From positions 2,852,001-2,916,000 of the forward strand of contig NZ_CP090446.1 of assembly GCF_021442025.1 (NCBI RefSeq): DNA of 64,000 bases. Direction: 5' to 3'. The position numbers and the translations under genes were made by a program. Of the stretch, positions 26,846-35,777 are shown piece after piece. This stretch comes from Sphingobacterium sp. SRCM116780 (GTDB lineage Bacteria; Bacteroidota; Bacteroidia; Sphingobacteriales; Sphingobacteriaceae). The notes under the pieces are model-generated. The model ran no database searches. It had not been told where the DNA came from and saw nothing but the letters and a program-made list of their open reading frames with translations. Position 1 is the stretch's first letter. The number at the start of each line of letters is the position of its first letter.

Positions 26846-28789
26846 ATGACGGCTAGTCATCAAAGTACCGCACAAAAAGTAAGTCTTGCAGGTTTACTCA
26901 TTAGTTTAGGGATAATTTTTGGAGATATTGGTACCTCTCCTCTTTACGTTTTTAAAGCGATAATGAACAAAGGTGTAATTGATAAGGCGCTCGTTTTAGG
27001 AGGTTTATCATGTGTCTTTTGGACGATTACACTTCAAACTACTGTCAAATATGTATTAATTACGCTTCAGGCAGACAATAAAGGCGAGGGAGGAATATTA
27101 TCCTTATTTTCACTTGTCAGAAAAAGAGCTCCATGGTTAATTTTTCCAGCGATGATTGGGGCGGCGACGCTTCTTGCTGATGGAATGATTACACCTGCGA
27201 TCACTATTTCTTCTGCGATTGAAGGTTTAGACATTAAATACCCAGGTTTACCGACGATTCCGATCGTTGTTACAATCATTACCTTATTATTTGCTATTCA
27301 ACGTTTCGGAACTTCTGTGGTTGGCAAAATATTTGGACCACTCATGTTGATTTGGTTTTCAACAATAGGTATTTTAGGTTTAACGAATATACACTTGGAA
27401 TTAGAAGTATTAAAAGCATTTAATCCTTATTATGCCGTCAAACTATTAATTGCTTATCCCAATGCTTTGTTTATTATTGGAGCTGTGTTTTTATGTACAA
27501 CAGGTGCCGAAGCACTCTATTCTGATATGGGGCACTGTGGTAAAGGAAATATCCGTATCAGTTGGATTTTTGTAAAACTTACACTTGTCCTCAACTACTT
27601 CGGACAAGGCGCTTGGTTACTTACTCAAGAAGGTAAAGTATTAGGGGAAAACAATCCTTTTTACGCCATTATGCCCCATTGGTTCTTGGGTTATGGTATC
27701 GCTATTGCCACCATAGCGGCAGTAATTGCCAGTCAAGCGATGATCTCTGGATCATACACTTTAATTTCTGAGGCTGTCCGCTTGAATATTTGGCCTAAAG
27801 TTGCCATCCGCTATCCAAGTGAACATAAAGGACAACTATATGTACCTTCTATCAATTTGATCTTGTGGGCAGGATGTATGGTTATCATCCGAATTTTTGG
27901 TGAATCCAGCAATATGGAAGCTGCATATGGATTGGCCATTAACCTCACGTTCCTCACAACAACCGTTTTGGTAACGTACTTTTTGGCAATGAAAAAAGTC
28001 AACAAATTTATCATCGCGTTGTTTACAGGATTCTATTTAGCATTAGAACTCATTCTTTTACTCGGAAATGGTGTAAAAATTGTTCATGGTGGTTGGTTAA
28101 CGCTATTATTGGCATCCCTTCTATTTCTCATCATGTATGCTTGGTGGAATGCTAGACGTATTAAAAATAGATTTGTCAACTTCATCAATATTGACAAGTA
28201 TTATCCAATCATTTCAGAGCTTAGTGAAGATAAGTCTGTACCTCCTTATGCATCGCATCTGGTATACTTGACTAGCGCTAATTTCAAATCAGAAATTGAA
28301 TCTAAAATCATTTATTCGATACTGAATAAAAAACCAAAACGTGCAGATGTATATTGGTTGCTCCATGTTGATGTTATGGATCATCCCTATACCCGTGAAT
28401 ATACGATTGATCAGTTGATCCCTGGGAAATTAATTCGTATCGATTTTAAACTTGGTTTCAGAGAAGAACAACGGATCAGTTTACTATTCAGAAAAGTCGT
28501 AGAAGATATGGTAGAAAAAGGTGAAATTGATATTACCAGTCGATATGACACCTTACGCAAACACAATATCCCTGGAGATTTTAAATTTGTCGTACTGGAA
28601 AAGATATTATCAAAGGGAAATCAATTAAATTGGTTTCAACGTATCATCATGGAGATATATGGTTATCTTAAAAAACTAAGTTTATCCGAAGAAAAAGGAT
28701 TTGGTTTGGATGCCAGCTTTGTGACCATTGAGCGTGTTCCGTTAAATTTACCGCAAACGTCGATCATCGATCTGAAAAGGAAAAATTAA
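26846..28789 (+). CDS. kup: KUP-family potassium uptake protein
   Basis: Proton-coupled K+ importer of the inner membrane. Twelve membrane helices over residues 15-430 are followed by a cytosolic C-terminal domain. The family signature LGIIFGDIGTSPLYVFKAI is near residues 20-40, and TTGAEALYSDMGHCG near 220-235. Length 647 is slightly longer than E. coli Kup (622). Starts ATG at 26846 after an AT-rich leader. The 257-base upstream gap holds no exact TAnnTTTG element. Ends with a strong terminator. Confidence 0.93.
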   Translation: MTASHQSTAQKVSLAGLLISLGIIFGDIGTSPLYVFKAIMNKGVIDKALVLGGLSCVFWTITLQTTVKYVLITLQADNKGEGGILSLFSLVRKRAPWLIFPAMIGAATLLADGMITPAITISSAIEGLDIKYPGLPTIPIVVTIITLLFAIQRFGTSVVGKIFGPLMLIWFSTIGILGLTNIHLELEVLKAFNPYYAVKLLIAYPNALFIIGAVFLCTTGAEALYSDMGHCGKGNIRISWIFVKLTLVLNYFGQGAWLLTQEGKVLGENNPFYAIMPHWFLGYGIAIATIAAVIASQAMISGSYTLISEAVRLNIWPKVAIRYPSEHKGQLYVPSINLILWAGCMVIIRIFGESSNMEAAYGLAINLTFLTTTVLVTYFLAMKKVNKFIIALFTGFYLALELILLLGNGVKIVHGGWLTLLLASLLFLIMYAWWNARRIKNRFVNFINIDKYYPIISELSEDKSVPPYASHLVYLTSANFKSEIESKIIYSILNKKPKRADVYWLLHVDVMDHPYTREYTIDQLIPGKLIRIDFKLGFREEQRISLLFRKVVEDMVEKGEIDITSRYDTLRKHNIPGDFKFVVLEKILSKGNQLNWFQRIIMEIYGYLKKLSLSEEKGFGLDASFVTIERVPLNLPQTSIIDLKRKN

Positions 28790-28806
28790 AAAGAACAATT
28801 ATAAAA

Positions 28807-28846
28807 AATGCTCCCAGAAAGTGAATCACTTTCTGGGAGCATTTTT
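28807..28846 (+). terminator. Terminator after kup
   Basis: AATGCTCCCAGAAAGTG, short ATC loop, CACTTTCTGGGAGCATT, then TTTT. Perfect long stem. Confidence 0.85.
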
Positions 28847-28919
28847 TATGTCCAAGAAAAAGAAACATCGTTTTGAATCCAGACATATTTTATTTAACGG
28901 ATGTCTTAAAATAAAAGCT

Positions 28920-28927
28920 TATTTTTG
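28920..28927 (+). promoter_or_regulatory. -7 element of rlmF
   Basis: TATTTTTG, 17 bases before the ATG at 28945. Confidence 0.55.
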
Positions 28928-28944
28928 CGTCAAATACATAATAT

Positions 28945-29859
28945 ATGGCAGGAACAGCAACAACTCCCACAACGAAGAAACTTCATCCTAGAAATAAACA
29001 TCTTCATGCGTATGATTTCGTTAAACTCATCAAAATCATTCCAGAACTAAAGGAGTTTGTTTTTGTCAATGATTACCAAACCAAAACAATAGATTTTACA
29101 AATCCTGAGGCAGTTAAACTGTTAAACAAAGGCTTACTTCAACAATATTACAATATTCAATTTTGGGATGTCCCCAAAGAAAATTTATGTCCTCCTATTC
29201 CTGGACGTGCTGATTATATCCATTATGTTGCTGATATCTTAGCGAAAGCAAATAACAATGAGATTCCGAAAGGAAAACAAGTTAAAATTTTAGACATCGG
29301 TGTTGGTGCAAACTGTATTTATCCAATTGTGGGCCACCATGAATATGGATGGTCATTTGTAGGATCCGAGATTGTAAAAAAAGCTTATAAGAATGCCATT
29401 GAAATCGTTCGGTTAAATCCGGAACTGAAGAACAATGTGCAAATTAGATTACAAAATAACCCGAAAGCCATTTTTAAAGATATTATCTTGGAGGATGAAA
29501 AGTATGATATGGTGATTTGTAATCCTCCTTTTTTCTCTTCTCAATTAGAAGCGTTAGCACAAGCTGATCGTAAAGTGAAAAGCTTAAAAACAACATCCGA
29601 AGATAAAATAGTACAGAGTTTCGCTGGCCAAGGGAGTGAACTCTGGTGTGATGGTGGTGAAAAAGCATTCATAGGAAGGATGATTTTTGAAAGCCAATTT
29701 TACAAAGAACAAGTAAAATGGTTCTCCACATTGGTAGCGCATCGCGAAGATATCAGAGGTTTACAACATAAATTAAAGAAAATGAATGTGACTGAAATGG
29801 AGGTCATCCGAATGGAACAAGGAAACAAAGTAGGTCGCATATTACTATGGAGATTCTAA
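28945..29859 (+). CDS. rlmF: 23S rRNA (adenine(1618)-N(6))-methyltransferase
   Basis: Methylates A1618 of 23S rRNA using AdoMet. AdoMet-binding strand ILDIGVGANCIYPIVG is at about 112-127 and the N6-adenine catalytic motif CNPPFFSS at about 193-200. The RlmF-characteristic N-terminal KKLHPRNKHLHAYDF block and the VAHREDIRGL C-terminal segment are both present. At 304 residues it has the normal length. Monocistronic: own promoter upstream and a hairpin terminator shared with the convergent permease. Confidence 0.92.
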   Translation: MAGTATTPTTKKLHPRNKHLHAYDFVKLIKIIPELKEFVFVNDYQTKTIDFTNPEAVKLLNKGLLQQYYNIQFWDVPKENLCPPIPGRADYIHYVADILAKANNNEIPKGKQVKILDIGVGANCIYPIVGHHEYGWSFVGSEIVKKAYKNAIEIVRLNPELKNNVQIRLQNNPKAIFKDIILEDEKYDMVICNPPFFSSQLEALAQADRKVKSLKTTSEDKIVQSFAGQGSELWCDGGEKAFIGRMIFESQFYKEQVKWFSTLVAHREDIRGLQHKLKKMNVTEMEVIRMEQGNKVGRILLWRF

Positions 29860-29865
29860 AGACAT

Positions 29866-29901
29866 AAAAAAAGCTCTAAACGTTGTTTAGAGCTTTTTTT
29901 A
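29866..29901. terminator. Bidirectional terminator
   Basis: AAAAAAAGCTCTAAAC, short GTT region, GTTTAGAGCTTTTTTT between convergent rlmF and the APC permease. Confidence 0.85.
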
Positions 29902-29908
29902 TGCCATT

Positions 29909-31612
29909 TTATAAGGAAGATGACATACTGTCCCTATTTAACTTGGAGTGCTTATAGCCATATAAGAAATAGATCACAAGTCCACCAATCAGCCAAATAA
30001 TAAAGATAATCCAGTTACTGGCTCCTAATTCTGTCATTAAATATAAATTAATCAAAATACCCGTTACAGGTAGTAAAGAGAAATTCATTTTAAAACTATA
30101 AATACTTAACCCCAACCAAGTCAACCAAAACACGATAATCAAAACTTTATGTTTGATAATCTCCATAAAAGGTAAGCTTTTCCATTCTAACAAGATAGAT
30201 TGTCCGTAGATCAACATCAGCACGATGGTCACTAACAACCCAAGACCGACTAAGTATTTCCCATTTACATAAGGAACTTTGAATTTGGATTTTTGAGATA
30301 AACCAGAGAAATCCATATACAGCACACCTGCGCATACCATAATAAATGCAAAAAAGGTACCGACACTTGTTAGATCCACAAAAAAGTCCATTTTAAAGAA
30401 CAATGACGGAATTCCCACGACTATTCCCGTGACGATCGTGGCATACGAAGGTGTTTTATATTTGGGATGCACTCTTGCAAATCGTTTTGACATCAATCCA
30501 TCACGGCTCATGGTCATCCAAATTCTAGGTTGTGCCAATTGATAGACCAACAAGGCACTTGTAATAGCAATAACGGACGTAATGGAGATAATACCCGCCA
30601 TATAATCGAACCCAACATATTTAAACACAAAAGCTAAAGGATCTTTTACATTCAATTCTGTGTAGTTCACCATTCCTGTTAAGACTAAGGTAATAGCCAC
30701 GTACAATATCGTACAGATGACTAAACACCAGATCATTGCCTTTGGTAAATCACGTTGTGGATCCTTACACTCTTCTGCCGTGGTAGAAATAGAGTCAAAA
30801 CCAATAAAAGCAAAGAATACTGCAGCGACACTTCCCATCACACCGTGCATACCGTTAGGAGCAAATGGTGTCCAATTCTCAGGCTTTATATAAAAAATAC
30901 CGCCAAAAATAACAGCTAAAATAATTCCCACCTTGATCATCACCATGATGGTACTTGCACGTTGCGATTCTTTAATACCAATGTATACCAAAGCGGTCAC
31001 CAAAACGGTGATGATACCTGCCGGTAAATCAAATATAATAGGTATTCCTCCTATGCGGGGAGCATTCAAATAAGCTTCTAATCCATGTTTATCTATAGCT
31101 GTTAAGCTATCTGCTCCTTTCTCCGAAAGTTTTTGTGCAGCATCTAAAGCATATCCTGGAGCCATAGACAGCCATGCAGGTATCTGAATACCGAATCCCT
31201 CTAACATCGATACAAAATATTGAGACCAAGAGATGGCAATAACAGTATTGGAAACAGCATACTCTAGCACCAATGCCCAACCAATAATCCAGGCAAATAG
31301 TTCTCCAAAAGCCACATATGCGTAAGTATAAGCACTCCCAGATACGGGAACAGTGCTTGCAAACTGTGCATAGGCCAAAGCGGTAAATACACAGGCAATA
31401 GCTGTGAATATAAACAAAAGCGAAACTGCTGGTCCACCTTCATAGCTCGCTAATCCTATTGTACTAAAAATCCCTGCGCCTACAATAGCTGCGATACCAA
31501 GTGAAACCAAATCTCGTACGCCAAGTACTTTTGCAAGTCCTGTACCTTCTCCATGCTCGGAGTCGTATAAAATCTGATCTACACTTTTCTTTCGAAAAAG
31601 TCTTTTAAACAT
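29909..31612 (-). CDS. APC-family amino acid permease
   Basis: Inner-membrane amino acid transporter of the APC superfamily, cationic-amino-acid (YfnA/CAT-like) branch. The helix-1 motif is DLVSLGIAAIVGAGIFSTIG (about 29-48), with TFTALAYAQF, FFAFIGFDSISTTAEE and CGVLYM further on. There are 12 to 14 helices in 567 residues. A 40-residue insert with PAWLSMAPGYAL and AADSL-type helices lies near 145-190, longer than most homologues. Substrate not clear from sequence; no regulatory element is visible upstream. Confidence 0.9.
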   Translation of the reverse strand: MFKRLFRKKSVDQILYDSEHGEGTGLAKVLGVRDLVSLGIAAIVGAGIFSTIGLASYEGGPAVSLLFIFTAIACVFTALAYAQFASTVPVSGSAYTYAYVAFGELFAWIIGWALVLEYAVSNTVIAISWSQYFVSMLEGFGIQIPAWLSMAPGYALDAAQKLSEKGADSLTAIDKHGLEAYLNAPRIGGIPIIFDLPAGIITVLVTALVYIGIKESQRASTIMVMIKVGIILAVIFGGIFYIKPENWTPFAPNGMHGVMGSVAAVFFAFIGFDSISTTAEECKDPQRDLPKAMIWCLVICTILYVAITLVLTGMVNYTELNVKDPLAFVFKYVGFDYMAGIISITSVIAITSALLVYQLAQPRIWMTMSRDGLMSKRFARVHPKYKTPSYATIVTGIVVGIPSLFFKMDFFVDLTSVGTFFAFIMVCAGVLYMDFSGLSQKSKFKVPYVNGKYLVGLGLLVTIVLMLIYGQSILLEWKSLPFMEIIKHKVLIIVFWLTWLGLSIYSFKMNFSLLPVTGILINLYLMTELGASNWIIFIIWLIGGLVIYFLYGYKHSKLNRDSMSSSL

Positions 31613-31690
31613 GTAATGAATGTTAAATGTTAAGTAATTGGTTACGAAAATAAAAAAAATAAGGGTGATAGCAGGTATACAACAAAAATA

Positions 31691-32374
31691 CTATTCGAAA
31701 TCGATCATTTCGTGCTGTATGTAGTGGTAGATTTCATTAAAATTATTTAAATGGTCTTTCCTATATTGAGCCAATTTAGCGATTATCAATAAAACTTGTT
31801 CTTCTTGAATTTCAAAAGTCCATAATCTTCGACAAATTTGAAATAAGGATCGAGTGATCTGCTCTAAATCTGCATATTCGTAAATATATTTAACCTCTTT
31901 GAATTTATCATAAAAAACATCAAATTTTTGGATGTCATTTAATTCGTTTATCTGTAAGAAAGATCGTAAAGAATCGCGATTTACTTTTTCTAACATGAGA
32001 TAAAACCGGTCAATAGATATGGCTTTATGTTGGATCAATTGATGATCCAAGAGTAGCTCTAACGCAATATGGGCAAAAAATGAGGGTCTAATTTCTAATC
32101 CTTGCAATTCTTCTTTAATACAATCTTTGATTTCATGTGTATGATGAAAGAAATAATCTGAATTGTGAAATAAACGGTCGACCTCAATATGTCCATTCCA
32201 GCCTTTCAATAATTCTCCATGTAACGGATTTGCACTTAATCGATCTTCGAAGTTATTTGGTCTCAGCGCAAAATCCTTATCAGCGTTTTTCAATAAGTCT
32301 GGTAATAGACTTCCTACAACCCGCTCTGGAGTAGTCGCAAAACGTTCAAAATAAAAGTGTGACAAAAAATTCAT
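31691..32374 (-). CDS. Acyl carrier protein phosphodiesterase, AcpH-like
   Basis: Member of the DUF479/AcpH family of metal-dependent HD-like hydrolases thought to remove the 4'-phosphopantetheine arm from holo-ACP. The family start, MNFLSHFYFERF, fixes the ATG at 32374 rather than the upstream one. Residues GNGHIEVDRLFHNSDYFFHHTHEIK contain the metal-ligand-like His/Asp pairs and SFFAHIALELLLDHQLI is a second conserved helix. Divergent from tyrS with a 110-base shared regulatory region. Function by family resemblance only. Confidence 0.8.
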   Translation of the reverse strand: MNFLSHFYFERFATTPERVVGSLLPDLLKNADKDFALRPNNFEDRLSANPLHGELLKGWNGHIEVDRLFHNSDYFFHHTHEIKDCIKEELQGLEIRPSFFAHIALELLLDHQLIQHKAISIDRFYLMLEKVNRDSLRSFLQINELNDIQKFDVFYDKFKEVKYIYEYADLEQITRSLFQICRRLWTFEIQEEQVLLIIAKLAQYRKDHLNNFNEIYHYIQHEMIDFE

Positions 32375-32442
32375 AACTACATTTTTATGTTTATCGCTAT
32401 TATTTAACGAGAAATATGCACTCAATATACAGCTTAATCTCT

Positions 32443-32450
32443 TATATTTG
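32443..32450 (+). promoter_or_regulatory. -7 element of tyrS
   Basis: TATATTTG, 35 bases before the tyrS ATG. It overlaps the in-frame GTG at 32450, so that start is ruled out. Confidence 0.6.
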
Positions 32451-32485
32451 TGGCTTATATTAAAAATTTTAACCCATTTTACACA

Positions 32486-33769
32486 ATGAGCTTTGTAGAA
32501 GAATTACGCTGGAGAGGCATGCTTCAAGACATTATGCCCGGAACTGAGGACTTATTAAATAAAGAAAAGGTATCTGGTTATATTGGTTTTGATCCCACTG
32601 GAGACTCTTTACACGTAGGTCACTTGACGCAAATCATGACGTTAATCCATTTCCAAAATGCAGGACATAAACCTGTTGCTTTGGTTGGTGGTGCAACAGG
32701 AATGATTGGAGACCCTTCTTTCAAATCTGCAGAACGTAACTTATTAGACGAAAACACATTAAACCACAATGTGGAATGTCTAAAAAATCAGTTAGGCAAA
32801 TTTCTTGCATTTGGAGAAGGTGTAAACGATGCCAAAATGGTTAACAATTATGATTGGTTCAAAGATTTTAAATTTTTGGATTTCATTCGTGATGTCGGTA
32901 AATTAATTACTGTTAACTATATGATGGCTAAAGATTCTGTAAAAAAACGTTTGGAAGGCGAAAACGGTCTTTCATTTACAGAATTTTCGTACCAATTGAT
33001 TCAAGGATACGACTTCTATTATCTATGGAAACACCATAATTGTCAAGTGCAAATGGGTGGGTCTGACCAATGGGGAAATATTGTAACAGGTACGGAATTC
33101 ATCCGTCGTCAAGATCAAGGAACTGCTTTTGCCATTACAACACAGTTGATAAAAAAAGCAGATGGTCAGAAATTTGGTAAAACAGAATCTGGTGCAATCT
33201 GGTTAGATGCAAAGAAGACTTCTCCTTACAAATATTACCAGTTTTGGTTAAACACTTCTGATGATGATGCTAAAAACTGGATCAAGATTTTTACATTAAA
33301 GTCACAAGAAGAAATTGATGCTATTATTGCGGAACATGATGCTGCGCCACACACACGTGCTGTACAAAAAGCTTTAGCACAAGATATCACCATCCGTACC
33401 CATTCGGAAGAAGCTTATGATACCGCTATTAAAACTTCTGATTTCTTATTTGGTAACGGAACATTAGAATTCTTGAACGGATTGGATCATGAAGGTGTTT
33501 TAGATGTATTTGAAGGTATTCCACAATTTAAGGTGTCTAGAGAGTCCTTAGTTAATGGAATTAATATTTTAGATCTTTTAGCGGTTACGACGCAAATTTT
33601 CCCGTCAAAAGGAGAAGCGCGTAAAATGCTGCAAGGTGGTGGTGTGTCTATCAATCGAGAGAAGGCAACCGATATTGAACAAAATATTGATACTTCTAAT
33701 CTGATCAATGATCAATATATCATTGCGCAAAGAGGAAAGAAAAATTATTATTTGATTATTGCTGAGTAA
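32486..33769 (+). CDS. tyrS: Tyrosyl-tRNA synthetase
   Basis: Charges tRNA-Tyr. The ATG at 32486 ([16 protein letters not shown]) is the family start. Class I signatures: [14 protein letters not shown] (HIGH-like) and the [13 protein letters not shown]-like loop. Tyr-binding [11 protein letters not shown] is present and a C-terminal S4 RNA-binding domain lies at about residues 355-425 ([18 protein letters not shown]). 427 residues, normal. Own promoter; followed by a terminator hairpin and then a perfect 30-bp palindrome. Confidence 0.94.
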   Translation: MSFVEELRWRGMLQDIMPGTEDLLNKEKVSGYIGFDPTGDSLHVGHLTQIMTLIHFQNAGHKPVALVGGATGMIGDPSFKSAERNLLDENTLNHNVECLKNQLGKFLAFGEGVNDAKMVNNYDWFKDFKFLDFIRDVGKLITVNYMMAKDSVKKRLEGENGLSFTEFSYQLIQGYDFYYLWKHHNCQVQMGGSDQWGNIVTGTEFIRRQDQGTAFAITTQLIKKADGQKFGKTESGAIWLDAKKTSPYKYYQFWLNTSDDDAKNWIKIFTLKSQEEIDAIIAEHDAAPHTRAVQKALAQDITIRTHSEEAYDTAIKTSDFLFGNGTLEFLNGLDHEGVLDVFEGIPQFKVSRESLVNGINILDLLAVTTQIFPSKGEARKMLQGGGVSINREKATDIEQNIDTSNLINDQYIIAQRGKKNYYLIIAE

Positions 33770-33780
33770 GCAGAATCATC

Positions 33781-33816
33781 AATATAAATAGCCGTTTAAA
33801 GCGGCTATTTATATTT
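33781..33816 (+). terminator. Terminator after tyrS
   Basis: AATATAAATAGCCG, TTTAAA loop, GCGGCTATTTATATT followed by TTG; a long stem with T-rich 3' side. Confidence 0.75.
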
Positions 33817-33830
33817 TGTAAAACTTTACT

Positions 33831-33860
33831 GCTATATCCTCATTTAAATGAGGATATAGC
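33831..33860. repeat. Perfect 30-bp palindrome
   Basis: GCTATATCCTCATTT joined directly to its exact reverse complement AAATGAGGATATAGC, 21 bases before the ATG of the TonB_C gene. No loop and no T-tail, so it is a better operator candidate than a terminator. Confidence 0.7.
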
Positions 33861-33880
33861 AACCACAATCTTTAAATTTT

Positions 33881-34855
33881 ATGAGAAAAGAGATCCTACT
33901 TATTGTTCTGTTTGTACTGACTTGTATCACGGGCTATGCCCAAATTAGTTTTCAAACCCTATATACAAAAGATGGAAACGTAACGAAAGAATTAGAAAAA
34001 GCATATTACACACGAATCGTCAACATTCCAGATCAAAATACAAAAGATAGAATTGTTGAAGAATTTTATACATCCAATAAAGCGCTAAAACTACAAGGTA
34101 CCGTAACAGATATCGCTGGAACAAAATTTAAAGGTAAAAAATATGAGCTCTTTGAAAATGGTAATCTGAAATCAGAAGAAATGTTCTCGAATCAATCAGA
34201 GCAAATTGATACGGCTTTTTATTATCATGAAAACGGAAAAATTAAATCTGTTCTATATTACCCTTTTACTATAGGTAAAAAAGGAAAATATAAAATTGAA
34301 GAACCTCTTTATTTAATCTATGAAGACTCAACAGGAAAGGTACTTTTAAAAGACGGAAATGGTTTTGCTGTTTCAGAAAACTCCTATAGTTACGAAGAAG
34401 GAAGTTATGTGAACCATAAAAAAGATGGCGAGTGGAAAGGACATTTTGACAACAAGAAATACACTTTCGTAGAAACTTTTAAAGAAAATAAACTTATATC
34501 GGGCGTTACAACGGATTCACTCGGTAATAAAACTTCTTATGATGCTACAAAAGGTTCGAAAGAACCCACCTATCCTGATGGAATCCTAGCATTGATGCGC
34601 TTCATTGGTTCCAACTATGATTATCCCAAACAAGCGTTACTTGCACGTATAAATGGCATCGTAGAAGTTGAATTCGTTATCGATAAAAGTGGACAACCAA
34701 AAGATTTTAAGATCAAAACAGACCTCGGTTATGGAACTGGAGAAGCAGCGATTAAGGTACTTAAAAAAATGAAAAACTGGGAACCTGGAGTGCAAAGGGG
34801 AATAACGGTACATGTCAAGTATATCATACCGATTCGATTAAATACAGTAGGATAA
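33881..34855 (+). CDS. Periplasmic protein with C-terminal TonB domain (324 aa)
   Basis: A cleavable Sec signal (MRKEILLIVLFVLTCITGYA, cut before QISFQ) is followed by a MORN-like region rich in Gly/Asn/Lys (FENGNLKSEEMF, YHENGKIKSVLYY, VNHKKDGEWKGHF). The C-terminus (about 250-322) is a TonB_C domain: GIVEVEFVIDKSGQPKDFKI and MKNWEPGVQRGITVHVKYI. Unlike classical TonB there is no membrane anchor or proline-rich spacer, so it is probably a soluble periplasmic or cell-surface partner rather than an energy transducer. Preceded by a perfect palindrome. Confidence 0.85.
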   Translation: MRKEILLIVLFVLTCITGYAQISFQTLYTKDGNVTKELEKAYYTRIVNIPDQNTKDRIVEEFYTSNKALKLQGTVTDIAGTKFKGKKYELFENGNLKSEEMFSNQSEQIDTAFYYHENGKIKSVLYYPFTIGKKGKYKIEEPLYLIYEDSTGKVLLKDGNGFAVSENSYSYEEGSYVNHKKDGEWKGHFDNKKYTFVETFKENKLISGVTTDSLGNKTSYDATKGSKEPTYPDGILALMRFIGSNYDYPKQALLARINGIVEVEFVIDKSGQPKDFKIKTDLGYGTGEAAIKVLKKMKNWEPGVQRGITVHVKYIIPIRLNTVG

Positions 34856-34861
34856 ATAAAA

Positions 34862-34886
34862 AACCTGCTCTTTTCAGAGCAGGCTT
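34862..34886 (-). terminator. Terminator after the DUF4397-like gene
   Basis: Minus strand GCCTGCTC, TGAAAA loop, GAGCAGG then TTTTTT. The T-run is on the minus side, so it serves the downstream minus gene. Confidence 0.7.
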
Positions 34887-34926
34887 AACCATTATAATCA
34901 ACCAAAATTATAATCTAACTTTCAAG

Positions 34927-35628
34927 CTATTTATGCTTAACGATTTGAAAGCTATATTTTTTATTACTTTCATTGCTTGACTTTAATCCAGCAGCATAAA
35001 TGGTATAGACTTCCTTATCTTCAGGTTTAAACTCTCCTACCAGTTCTGTCATACCCGCACCATTGATTTTCAAGGTATAGGTTTCACTACTCTTAATATT
35101 TTTAAATGCACTTAAATCTTTATACATTTTGTCTTTCACAGATAAACTATCTGTCGTATTCAATGTTAGTGTTAGTTTAGGTGCCTCTGGACTTAAATTC
35201 ATAAATCTGAATTTAGCCAGTCCCGTTTTCAACACGCCAAAATCGTCTTCGGTAGCGAGTACATCTATTTTATCTTTTCCTATGATATACAAACTGTAAT
35301 ATTTTCCAGGTGTAAAATTTACATTTTTACGCACAAGTGCAGTATCACCAGCCATCGCCTTAGGGTCAAAGACTCGAACTAACCGATTGCCGGGATATGC
35401 GTTTTTATAATTTAAAACATGATTGTAGGAAAACACTTCCCAACCATTATTCAACTTGTTTTGGTCTAATCCGATATCCAAACCAGCAGAGCCAGGGACA
35501 ACATTCACCGCTGACACCGCTGATATTTCTACATAAGAATAATCATCATCTAGCTTATTGCAAGAATTCAATGTCAGCATGAGGACCATTACAGTTAATC
35601 CAAAAAATAATGCCTTTTTCATTTTCAT
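34927..35628 (-). CDS. DUF4397-like lipoprotein (233 aa)
   Basis: A type II signal, MKMKKALFFGLTVMVLMLTLN, is followed by the lipobox cysteine in SCNKLDDD; acidic residues after the Cys suit surface or outer-membrane sorting in Bacteroidota. The mature chain is a beta sandwich with ISAVSAVNVVPGSAGLDIG and KYYSLYIIGKDKIDVLATED, matching DUF4397-type domains usually found in lipoproteins of this phylum. The ATG at 35628 is preferred to 35652 because the longer N-terminus adds charged residues before the hydrophobic core. No partner gene beside it. Confidence 0.75.
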   Translation of the reverse strand: MKMKKALFFGLTVMVLMLTLNSCNKLDDDYSYVEISAVSAVNVVPGSAGLDIGLDQNKLNNGWEVFSYNHVLNYKNAYPGNRLVRVFDPKAMAGDTALVRKNVNFTPGKYYSLYIIGKDKIDVLATEDDFGVLKTGLAKFRFMNLSPEAPKLTLTLNTTDSLSVKDKMYKDLSAFKNIKSSETYTLKINGAGMTELVGEFKPEDKEVYTIYAAGLKSSNESNKKYSFQIVKHK

Positions 35629-35744
35629 TTTTTTATTTTCAATAAAGTTCAACGACCGTCTGTATAAAAGACGTTTGTTATAAATAAAATGCTACAACGA
35701 AAAATAAAAGGTTTATAACACAATTAAATTTCCGTCTAAATACT

Positions 35745-35752
35745 TAAGTTTG
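35745..35752 (+). promoter_or_regulatory. -7 element of ftsK
   Basis: TAAGTTTG, ending one base before an in-frame ATG (35754). The transcript would start after that codon, so the ATG at 35778 is preferred. Confidence 0.5.
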
Positions 35753-35777
35753 TATGAAGGATAATTGTGAAATATTC

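Noticed and set aside
32450-32485. Upstream GTG start for tyrS
   Set aside because: It lies inside the -7 promoter element; the family start and ATG at 32486 agree.
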